Origin: Palaemon carinicauda
Taxonomy: Eukaryota > Arthropoda > Malacostraca > Decapoda > Palaemonidae
DNA: 64,000 bases
Assembly (NCBI RefSeq): GCF_036898095.1
Contig: NC_090766.1
Coordinates: 42,890,165-42,954,164 of the forward strand
Direction of reading: 5' to 3'
How positions within the stretch are numbered: the stretch's first letter is position 1; each line of letters begins with the position of its first letter. Of the stretch, positions 11,901-23,900 are shown piece after piece. The notes below the pieces were generated by a model. That model saw only the letters and a program-made list of their open reading frames with translations, ran no database searches and was not told the origin of the DNA. The position numbers and the translations under genes are program-made.

Positions 11901-14900
11901 TCTTGAAGTTGATCTGGAAGCCTAGAGATTGAAGATATTGGATGACTCTGTGAGTGGCTTTTAGGCAATTTTGGGAGGTGTCTGACCAAATGAGCCAGTC
12001 GTCCAAATAGGCTACTACTTGAATCCCTTGATTTCTGAGTTCCTGAACAGCAACTTCTGCTAACTTTGTGAAGATCCTTGGGGCGATGTTGAGCCCAAAA
12101 GGCATCACCTTGAAGGAGTAATTTTTGTCCCCTAGGCGGAAGCCTAGATACGGACGGAGTGTCTCGCTATCGGGACGTGATAATAGGCGTCTGTAAGATC
12201 GATAGAGGTGGTGACGGCCCCACGGGGAAGTAAGGTCCGCACCTGCGAGACGGTAAGCATTCGAAACTTGTCGCATTGAATGGACAAGTTGAGAAGGGAT
12301 AGGTCTAGAATCACTCTTCTCTTGTCCGAATCCTTCTTCGGGACACTGAACAGCCGACCCTGAAACTTCAGGTGTTTCGTTTCTTGTATGGCGTTCTTTT
12401 GTAACAGATCCTGGACAAATTCGACTAGGTCCGGAGTGGAATGTTGATGAAATTTGTTCGGAGGAGGAGGCCCTTGAATCCAACTCCACCCCAGTCCCTT
12501 GGAGATGATACTGAAAGCCCAGGGACTGAACCTCCATTTGTTGCGGAAGGCATAAAGCCTCCCCCCTACCTGCTGCACCTCAGTATTGGCTTGAGGAGTT
12601 GCCTCCACGTCCGCCTCGGAAGTTCTTTCCCTTGCGAAAGAATCTTCCTCTACCTCTGTTCTGGTTTGAACCACGGTGGTAGCCTCTACCTCTGTTATAA
12701 CTCTGGGAAGAGCTATGAGCCTCATAAGACTGGTTAAAGGCAGGAGAGGTGGTGGAGGCACCGGAAAGCTGGCTCTTAGGGAACAGAACGGTGACATAGT
12801 CGTCCGAAGAAGGAGCCTGAGAGGTGGAAGGCTGTGCAGGAGCAGCAGGAGATGGAGGAAGAGGTTGTCGGAAAATGGACGAACTACTCTGCTGTTGCCT
12901 GAACTGGGTGGAGGTATACGGGCGGAGCTTCTTCCTACCCCGGGCTTGGTAATTTGCGGGGTCATATTTCCGTTTAGGAGTCAAACCCCAACGGGCTTTA
13001 AGGCTCTGATTGACTCTAGTGGCCTCTGCCAAGACTTCCTCCACAAGATCCTCAGGGAAGAGATTTGAACCCCAGCAGGAAGACCGGATAAGCTTATTAG
13101 GCTCGTGCCTAATAGTCGCCTCAGCCAGGACGTGTTTGCGACACCTACGTTTAGCAATAGCGAAGTCATAAAGATCGTAATATAATGACTGCAAAGTAGC
13201 CTTATTGAGAGACTTAAAGATACTCTCAGTATCATAAGTTAAGGCTATCGACTCCGTAGACGTGGCCAAGTTCAGAGTTCGGCCAACACGTAGGCGGGAA
13301 TCATACTCCTGTTTAATGAGGGATTCCGGGAGACGGGGAAGCCGTTCACTAAACATAACTGAAGCACAGTCCGCTGATAGCTTGCCAGAAGTAAAAGTGG
13401 TATGGACATTGTCCCAACACTCAATACCTGAAGGAAGAAGGAGGGAGATCGGATCTACCTCTCGGATGGGAGGCAAGGGCTTCTCCTCCAGAGCATATTG
13501 GAAAGCGAGCTCTGCTACCTTATTGACGCATGGAGTCACGGTGTTTTTGTCCATTAAGAACATTGTGAAGGAACTCTTATAAGGCGTCAACATGGTGTTG
13601 GTGCAACCAATATCATTCAGGAACCTAGCCCAAACAGATTGGGCTTGTTCTTTTGGGAAGATGACAGTCTCTTTGGGGACCTTATCCAGCCGAACCAGAG
13701 CTTCCTCGGTAAGCCTGGCATAACCATGAAATGGAAATGCCAGACCAGGAGGAAAGAATTCAAAATCCTCTAGAGGACGAGTTCCAAGACCTTCCAACGT
13801 TAACATCCCGTCTGAGAATGGGGAATGAAGAGCCATGCGCCAAGGATTATTCTTGGTAAACGGCGGGAGCTTAGAGGCATCCGGGATGAGAGAGCTTTGG
13901 ACTCGCTCCGGAGCACCTTGCTCTAATGCCCCAAGTCTCTGACCGATGTTAGAGAACATCGTGTCCATCTTGGCCTGCATTTCCGACACCAACTTAGCTT
14001 GCATCTCCGACACAATGCGAAGCATGGCTGATTCGGAAAGGCCCGGGCTAGGAGCAGAAGTGGCGGATTGTACTCCCGGGTCGTGAGACTTAGAGGAGGA
14101 GCCGGAAGCCTTAGATGACGGGTTTGTATTCAGCTTGGAACTATGGGAAGCCTTGTGGGGCTTACGAGCTTTAGGTAAGGTTCTAGATGTAGACTTATCT
14201 TTGGGGGGAACCGGGTGTGATCGATGAGACGAATCACGGTCCCCAGAAAAACCATGAAAAGAAGAGCGATCAGATGAAGAAGAAAGAGCGGGGCTGAGGA
14301 TAGGAATCTCAGCGCCGGTAACACCTGCCTCACTTACCACCCTACCTGCATCCGGATCATCCAATAACATGGGTTCAACATCCAAGTTCATGGAAGCAAC
14401 ATTGTCTTCCAGATCTCCGGGGGCATCCAACGGATCTTGTTCTTGGTCAATGAATCCCGCTATGGTGGCGTCAATGTGGGCAATGATGGGAGCCGCAACA
14501 TGCCTAGCCACAGCGGCTGAAGACTTGGCGTTAGGGTAGATCATGGCACAGTAGTCTTCAGATAGGACGTAAGGCTGTTTGGATTTCACGTTCCGGGCAA
14601 ATCCCCCAACCCACACTTTCAGTGTGGCCCGAGCCGCAGACTTCTGCTCCGGGGATGCCTGAAATAATAGTGGGAATTATAAAAAGGAAGATTCCCAGTG
14701 GTCCTTCAAGACCATAGAAATCTTACTAAATAGTGTATGTATACCAAAAAAGGTAAAATAATTAGGAAGGCAACATAGCCAACGGGACTCACCGAATCAG
14801 ATCCGAGGGTGGTGATGAGGTCAAAACAGACCATACAGTTATCAGGGTGCCAGACCACGATGTCCTCCAGCTGAACTCCGCAGAGGGCGTGAGACGGACA

Positions 14901-17900
14901 TACGGTATGGCCACAAGGCTGATGAAGAACAGCCGCACAGGCCGTCGTCTGTCAATGCACCATCTATAAAAAGAATAGTATATGAGAAACTGTAATTCTC
15001 TTAAGTAGGGGCGGGTCCGGAGGACCCGGGACTAACATAAGTCTAACTTAAGACTAGAGCTTAACTGTAATATTCTTAAGTAGGGGCGGGTCCGGAGGAC
15101 CCGGGCCTAAACATAAGTCTAACTTAAGACTAGAGTATAGCTATCCATTCCGGTCGAGCCGGGATCATAAAAGGATGCAACAAAGAATTAAGACACATGG
15201 TGTCTGATTTCCCGGAGCGAGGTTAAGCCCCGGGCCGGGAAATAAAAGTATATCCATAAACCAATATATATAGGAACTCCGGGATAGTGATCTGTCATAT
15301 ATAATCATATATAATCATAGGAACTGTTATAAATTAATAGGGGGGCGGAACTGTAGATAAGAACCGCCAACCGAACCCAGAGGATTTCGTATAACATAAT
15401 AAAAGTGTGATAGGTGAATATAAAATAGGGTGCACCGGGATCCAACTCTGTTGACCGGTGGCCAACCCGTCTAGACAGAGACGAACCCGCCGGGACACCC
15501 GGAGGACAAAGTCCATAAACACTGAACTACCCCCTCTAAAAGGAGGGAAGGCAACGGTCCCCTAGGGGAGGGGGGAGAGAAGCCTAGCCGCCCACCTAGC
15601 GAGAGGGGGAGCTTGGGGGAGGATCACGTGATACGGAGCAGCAGGGCTACCAACTGACGATCCCCAACCAGACAGATCAAACGGAGTAATAAGCACAAAT
15701 ATTCATTATAATAGTAATAGCGATGAAAATTATATAAATATACACATAAAAAATTTAGGGCAAGGCATGCAATAATAAATAAATCACAAAGGACAACACC
15801 TGATGGCTTATAAAATAAAATTGCCGCCTAGTAACGAAGGTCGGCAAGCCATTACGATACGTAACTGATATCGGCCCTAAAAATGAACCACGAGGGTTCT
15901 AAACGCTAAATAATGAATAACCACAATAACAAATAAAAATTTAATTAATAATAAAAATAATACACTTAGTAACACCGCGAGTGAAACTAAAAGCTCTCAA
16001 AACAGGAGTACCAACTGTAAGCGGAATCAAGCAAGATCGATATGAACGAAGAGAATAAACTCCTATAATTTAAATATTAAACGATCTAGATTGCTCAAAA
16101 CACAGCAAAACATAGCTTGGTACTTAACTTAGACGGTGTCTCCTGGGAAACCGATGAAGAAGCCATAATCCAAAGGAAAATAAGCAAAACACGAGAGCAC
16201 AAAAAAGCGGGTTACCATAAAGGCGTGCTAAAAAGGAGTTGGGTTCTGAGCGGATGCAGAGTTGGTGGTGCCGAGTGAGGTTGAACGGCTCTCCTCTATT
16301 GGGGTCTTTGTCGTGGATGAATCTAAATAGTACGGGACCTCTGGATTATACGCCCAATTTTATACCGACACCAATAGGTGAGCGAGCTAGTTAACCTAGC
16401 ACTCCTTTACATTTTTTCTCTGGTATATTTAGCAGTAAATTACCTAAGAATAAGTGCTAAATGGAGCTTATTCACTGGGCGGCACAGGTTCGAGCCCAGA
16501 AATGTGTTTATTTAGGTTTCATAGTAAATCCCAAAATAGACAGATTTTACCAATTTCCAGGAATGTAACACCACCTATCACCATTATTTCTTATGGAGAA
16601 ATTACATTCCGTTAACACGACATCTCCATGAACGTAACCCTCATGTTAACGGGAAGTTGACTGTATATGTTGATGCCGTTGTAAAGGCAGCAACTGGGAG
16701 ATGTCAAAAGATATTCCAAAGTTCTACTGTACTTTGAGTAAATGTCCCATAAATTCTTATTTTTGTTCTCTTTGGGTTTAGAAGTAAAGGTTCAGCAAGC
16801 ATTCCCTATTCTTATAAAATTTCTTAATGTAGAGGACTCAACTTCATAATATCATCAATTATTCCATGATATCCTTTGGACATAGATCTTCAGGATGGAC
16901 TTACTACTATACCTTCTATCTGAGGCAACAACGCAATAATTCCTCAAATTTCTCATAGAGTTAGGTAACAAAGTTTAATGTTCCTTCCCCTCTTAGTTCT
17001 TTGAGTAATGAGTGACTGACATTTCTTTCCATATCACCTTAATGTTTCCTTCGGATCGTTGTCTCTGGGTTTAAGTAATTTTCCCGTCACTATTCAAGCT
17101 ATGTGAAAATTAAGGGTTTATTATGAATGAGTAATTGGCATCAACCCTTCAAGATTTAAGGAAAAAGCGAAATTAAATAAAAGAATTCTCATCTGTCATG
17201 AATTGCTTAGGCTACACTAGTAAAGAATTGACCAAGTGGAATTACATGAGCATGCATCAAGTTACTCCGACCAGAAGATATTCTTCTTTCCATTTGGAGT
17301 GTAAGGGATTTCGAAACACTAATGGGTTTAAAGTTAATCAAACTATTCTGTATTATAAATATGAAATGTTTCTGCAGTGTAAGAATATTATATATTTATG
17401 TATAATTGTTACCACATACACTGGAACCTTGAAATACGATTGCCCTAATATACGAATGTTTTGAGATACAACAGAAAACTTTTGAAAATATATGCTTTGA
17501 TATACAACAAAATATTTGAGATACGATTTTGCGATGTGATAGGTCTATAGGCGACCGATAGATAGCGTTGCGTTCAGTCTGTTTGTTTGTTGTTGCTGCA
17601 TCCTTAACAATTCGTTGTGTAGTTAGTTGTATTTCTACCTATTTTTCGTGTTATTTTGTCTATTTTATTATTTACCATGGGTCCCAAAGCTATAGACAAA
17701 GCAGGTGATAAGAAAAAACCCAAGAAAATTATCTTGAAAATGCAATAATGCTTCCAAAACAAAACAGAATATTTAGTGAGAGAGAAATGTCAAACTCCTT
17801 AGTTTAAAAACTTACCTGTATGGGTTCTGAGATGAACTGTCAACTGTGAACGATCTTTGGCACTGTATGTACAAAGCTGACACCTAAAATAAGAATAAGG

Positions 17901-20900
17901 ATATTTAAACCGAAATCTAATCTATCATTGCCATACTTAACTTCAAATGGAATACTCTCAATTCACAACTAACTTGATAACCTCAGAATAAAAATAGAAA
18001 TAAAAATTTTCTGTCTTGTCATGTACGTCCTCCATGGGGATGCTACACCACCACACAACTACAGTACTGTCGTACTATAAGGACTTCAAGGTAGTTTGCA
18101 ATCCTGATCCATAGTAAATCCTAAACAAAGCTACCTAGGGCTTTATAGATCTCCTTGCAACCAATATAGTATGAGACAATTTCACTATTAGATTGTGCTC
18201 CTCAATCAAGATGCTTACCTAACATAAGTCGCAAAAACTTTACGATATCTTTCAATTAGAATTGCATGTTACCCAATGTGAAACCTATGTTCTGGTTTAG
18301 TTTCCATCAGTTATTTTTTGTAAATCCTTATTTATTGTTTTTTTCAGAAATTTTAGATCCAACAGATGCCGTCCAAATTTGTATCTTTTTAATGGCATTA
18401 AAGTATTCATAAGTCTTTGTCAGTGACAAAACTATTGCAAGGTCATCCAAAAAGAGGTTACTTTGAACTACTTGTAATTGACCCAGCCATGTTAATGCAT
18501 GTCAACTGAAGCTGAACTAAAAGTCTATTCTTTAAGCCTCATTCAAACAAAAAATAAAATTCTTTAATAACTTTGGATAATCCTAAACAAATTAAAATAT
18601 AACACACCATTAGCCATAACTATGTGGCAGAGGAATTCCAAAATATTAGCAATGACAAGAAGTTTGAAATGAAATTCTCAGCGAATCAAGAATGATGGTG
18701 TGGTCTGAATGGTTTCCGGAGCTTAATAGGGTCGATTTGATATACTGTGTTGGGGAGTTGGGCGTTGTGGCACGTGAGGCAGAATGGCTATATCATATTT
18801 CATTGTCAAGAAGCCCTTGCTTCAAAAGATAACAGCACCATGAATCTCAGATAAGATCTATTGCAATTATATATAATTTTTATAATAACAAAAACTAAAA
18901 AGTACAAGGCATAAGTAAAACCAAGAGGTTTTTGATCTCTTATTTGTTTATTTTTTGTTTCTTTTTCCAATCATTGCCATTTCTCTTTGAAGTATTTATT
19001 TTAATATTGTTACTGTTCTTAAAATATTTCATTTCGATTGTTCATTACTTCTCTTGTAGTTTATTTCCTTATCTCCTTTCCTTAGTGAGCTATTTTTTTC
19101 CTATTGGAACCCTTGGGCTTATAACATCCTGCTTCTCCAATTAGGGTTGTAGCTTAGCTACTACTACTGCTAATAATAATAAAAAAAAAAATAATATACA
19201 AGTATGCAATGCAAAGTATAGCAGTACCAAAAAAAACACAATAAATATCAATGAATAAAGACTAACCTGTAAGGTCGTTCGTTTGTGTGTGTCCGCATGT
19301 GTTTCCTCAGGCTACCCGAGTCAATAGATCGATACTGGCAGTTTGGGTGCTGACACCAGTATGGCTTAACATTAGTGTGAATTCTAGTGTGAACTTTCAG
19401 TTTATCACTTCGAGAAAAACACGTACCACAAACATCACAGCGGTAAGGTTTTTCACCTACAAAGATGGAAGGATTTTAATATAAAAAACCTTCTGACAAA
19501 TGTGTTTACAGGTACCCTATATTGAAGAATGAATCATTACGGGTTACATGTACTTGTAATAATCAACTCAAACAATAGTCTAATTGACTTCAAAATCATC
19601 TAAAATAAATCCCTTCATTTCAAGTAAGATGTACCTAACTAATTTTACTGCAACAGAATCAAATAGGCTTATGAAACAAATTCTCAAGAGCTACATGCTG
19701 ATAAAATATCCTTCCAGGGACCTTATATACATATTGCAGCTACTTATGTACCTTAAGTGTAGTTTAGCACAAATATAACAAACACATGCAAAGAAATTTA
19801 TTTGCTAATATACACCTTTATATGCAGTCTTTGTTTGATACACTCCTTTAAGGATTACATCATGTATTGCATTCTAAATGAAGTAATTAGGGGTACCACA
19901 GGAGTTAGAAAACTATCAGATAAGATCCAAGAATGTAGACTGAGGTGGTATGGTCATATCATTAGTAGAGATGAACAGTATATTGGGAGTAGGGTGATGG
20001 AAATGGAGGTACAGGGAACGAGAAGGAGAGGGAGACCAAAGCGAAGGTGGATGGACTGTATCAAGGATGACCTTCGATCAAAGGGATTAACCAGTGATGA
20101 AGTGTGGGACAGAGGTAGATGGAGAAAGCTGGTCAGAGACAGCGACCCCAAATAAAAGTGGGAAAAGATGCAGACAAAGAAGAAGAACTGCATTCTAAAT
20201 TTAATCAACTATTTATATTCCACAAGGGTTGTATCAAAAGTGCATAATTTTTCAAAATATACTTACCGGTATGCTTGCGAATGTGTCTATTAAGATCTTT
20301 GTTATGAGTCGTAGTGAAGCTGCAACCTTTGACAGGGCACTCCTTCTCTTTACGCACACCATCATACACAACTATCATCTGGGGAAAAAAAAATACATAA
20401 AAAAGCATGGCTATCAAAATCATAAAAGTGATCATATTTGTTAAAACACTACCTCAATATAAAATGTACCTATTGAAGGAGAATAAGAAAACAGGCTATC
20501 AATGATGATTTACAAAGGAAAATGGAATGAACTGCAATGTGGAAATTAAAGAATAAAATTCCTTTTGCATATCTTGAAAACATTTGAGGTCGAGGAGGAA
20601 TGGCCCCTAAAATAATCTAAAAATACATTACTGATACTTTAGCTTCATGATAAGGAGGTTAACAACCCAAACAATATCTATAATTAAGCACTTTCTAGGA
20701 AGGCACCATGTAAATATGTATATCTAAAGAATGTGAAGCAAATATTGGTATATATTAAGGATACAGCCTGAGCTCTTTACTATTCATCTTAGAACAGGAG
20801 GAAACTACAAAAAATAAAACACTTGAAAAAAAAAAATGAAGAACCCTCCTTCAATATAAAACATTTCTGATTTTCCTTTTCCAAATACGTGAAGTATTGG

Positions 20901-23900
20901 AAGAGTAGAAGAGTTAATGACTGTCAAAGGCTTTCAGGGAGTGGGTGAGGATAATGACTTAGAATTGGTTGCAAACATGATTGAGCTGAGAGGAACTTGT
21001 AGTGTTAGTTTTCTCAGCCAACAACAAAACGAAGACAAAAAAATGACGAAAGTGAGGATGAGGAACAGGGCATCCCACTCGACAAGTTGCGTTGTTGGAT
21101 GAATTGAAAAATACCACCTATAATATGGATCTGTCCATGGTTTGTGCCTCGAGGTTCATACATGCCGTAGATGAGGCTCTTCTCCGTACAAATACCACCT
21201 ATAATATGGATCTGTCAATGGTTTGTGCCTCGAGGTTCATACATGATGTAGATGAAGCTCTTCCTCCGTACAAATACCACCTATAATATGGATCTGTTTA
21301 TGGTTTGTGCCTCGAGGTTCATACATGCCGTAGATGAAGCTCTTCTCCGTACAAATACCACCTATAATATGGATCTGTTTATGGTTTGTGCCTCGAGGTT
21401 CATACATGCCGTAGATGAAGCTCTTCTCCGTACAAATACCACCTATTATATGGATCTGTCCATGGTTTGTGCCTCGAGGTTCATACATGCCGTAGATGAA
21501 GCTCTTCCTCCGTACAAATACCACCTATAATATGGATCTGTCCATGGTTTGTGCCTCGAGGTTCATACATGCCGTAGATGAAGCTCTTCCTCCGTACAAA
21601 TACCACCTATAATATGGATCTGTCCATGGTTTGTGCCTCGAGGTTCATACATGCCGTAGATGAAGCTCTTCCTCCGTACAAATACCACCTATAATATGGA
21701 TCTGTCCATGGTTTGTGCCTCGAGGTTCATACATGCCGTAGATGAAGCTCTTCCTCCGTACAAATACCACCTATAATATGGATCTGTCAATGGTTTGTGC
21801 CTCGAGGTTCATACATGCCGTAGATGAAGCTCTTCCTCCGTACAAATACCACCTATAATATGGATCTGTCTATGGTTTGTGCCTCGAGGTTCATACATGC
21901 CGTAGATGAAGCTCTTCCTCCGTACAAATACCACCTATAATATGGATCTGTCAATGGTTTGTGCCTCGAGGTTCATACATGCCGTAGATGAAGCTCTTCT
22001 CCGTACAGAAAAATAATGGAGAAAATGAAGCAGAAGAGAAAACTGTTGCTCATCACAATGTTCGTCAGTCCGTTAACCTTGGACCTACTCTACGATCTAA
22101 ACGGAACTTCATTACAGCGATGATGATGCTGTAGGCAAACATTCCCACGCAAAGATGTAAGATTTTTAGTGAAGTAATTTTACAGCATTGGTATAATGAT
22201 TACTGTAATATCTCACGTTTCATAAACTTCGTAGCAATCAACATAACCTTACGGCAGTAATTTAACAATTTTTTTTTTTTTAAAGCAGACAAGTCTACCA
22301 AAATCTAATCAAGAAGCGTGTAAACTTGGAAAAGCACACACTAAACTTTAAAAATCCACCTTAATGCTTGTAGCATCATTTTCTTATTTTCAAATGGTGA
22401 AATATTGTAATGCATATCATCAGAAAAAAATTATACCACAAATCACTGTCTTCACTCTTCAGAAATTCATACGCAATTCAGTTGATATTATTATTTTATG
22501 CAAAGTTTCTGAAAATTTTAATAAATTTCTAATTTCTAATGTAAGCTACTAATCAGGAATTTAGATGTTTCTGATAATAACTATTATCATAAATACAGTA
22601 TATGTATCTTAAAGGATTTCACATTAGATACATTGGTCATAGCATTCTTCTGAGATTTAACAATACAAATATTAATAATATTAACATGATTATTAATAAT
22701 GCTATTATCACTTCAGTACAATACATGTACGTGGAGTTAATGAAAATTAGATTGAAGCCAGTGAGGTTATTCATCTCCGAAATACAAGTGGGAAAACCTT
22801 ACAAGTACATTAAGAAAAAGGGCAGGTAGGCTCGAAACTCAGTATAAAGAGAGAAGATGCTGATATTGAGGAAAAGTTAATTCCTTTCAGTATGAAGGCA
22901 AGGCTCAAAGACGAACGGTGGTCTTTCATCGCCGAGATCAAGATAAGCTTTCCTACCGAAGGTAAAACGAGGAACTCTGCTATTGCTGGAATAGTGGCAA
23001 CGAAGGGAGAGATATCCCTTCCATGATACCAACTACAGTCCACTTGGCCTAGTAAACCAAAGCCAAAGATCTAAGCAGGTATCCAGACATACTTTTCGGA
23101 ACTTGTTGCGGAAAGGACTCTCTGAAAGAGGAGGAGCGGGGAAGTTTCCAGGCATGAAGTTGCAATGAAGAAATGTCTTTATGAACGAGGTTCACCTGTG
23201 GCTTTTAGAGTAGATTGTGTCACGGAGACAGTTCTCTCGGGATCTCCGTTGGGAATTGCAGAAGAGTCAGCTGGGCGTGATGAGTCTATCGGGTGTGATA
23301 AGTCTATTGGGCAAGACGAGTCTTGCTGGAGAGATGGAACTGCCACTGACGCAGCCTGTTCCTAAGAGCAATTGGCGACCACCGTCTGCTGTCGCTGTCA
23401 GCAATTCTTCCTGCAAGCAGGAAGATTGGTGAGCAGTGGCTGGTGGAGAGACTCACTATTGGAAGGGGATTGGACGAGTCCAGCTCCCGCCGGAGGAATT
23501 GCCCCCAAGGGGAGACCAACAAGCAAAGGAACCTTTTCCCGCGGATGGGAAAAAATGATCAACTTCTACTTCCGCAGTCGGCCATTCTCCCCGTAAGCAG
23601 GAAGATTGCTGACCAGAGGTTGTTGGCGGGACTCTCCTGCGAAGGGAGAGTTCCAACTCCTGGAGGTGAACTTCCTGGCCAAACACTTGGTTTTCCATGC
23701 AACGAGTTCTAGCTCAAGTTGAAAGTCAACATCGGGTGTTGCCTGAGAAACACAGCCGAAGCTCGAATCTGAGTTCCCCATGAAGGGAGTTATCCCTTGT
23801 CCGTTAGGAATGCTATCCTCATCTCTAAGAGATTTAAATAACGATACTGTTTGAACTCTGACCAGGGCCCAGTCATTCGTCGTAAGCTCCTCTTGGTGCT

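Larger units (their letters stand above)
9029..16502 (-). mobile_element. DIRS-type YR retrotransposon B, nearly complete
   Basis: The element is 7.5 kb. ITRs of roughly 260 bp lie at 9070-9330 and 16231-16490 and are close to identical as inverted copies. An ICR at 9371-9455 joins complements of both extreme ends. Minus-strand order is ITR, leader, gag (14963-12580), RT/RNase H (about 12620-10747), YR (11989-9785), ICR, ITR, the classic DIRS1 layout. Gag and YR ORFs are open; the RT has one frame break. High ITR identity and open ORFs suggest a recent insertion in intron 9 of ZFP64. Confidence 0.92.

Noticed and set aside
12676..13068. Plus-strand ORF opposite gag of element B
   Set aside because: Shadow of the gag frame; Arg-rich, no domain.
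21092..21530. ORFs on both strands with repeating [21 protein letters not shown] peptides
   Set aside because: Direct translation of the 82-bp satellite; no splice or start context.
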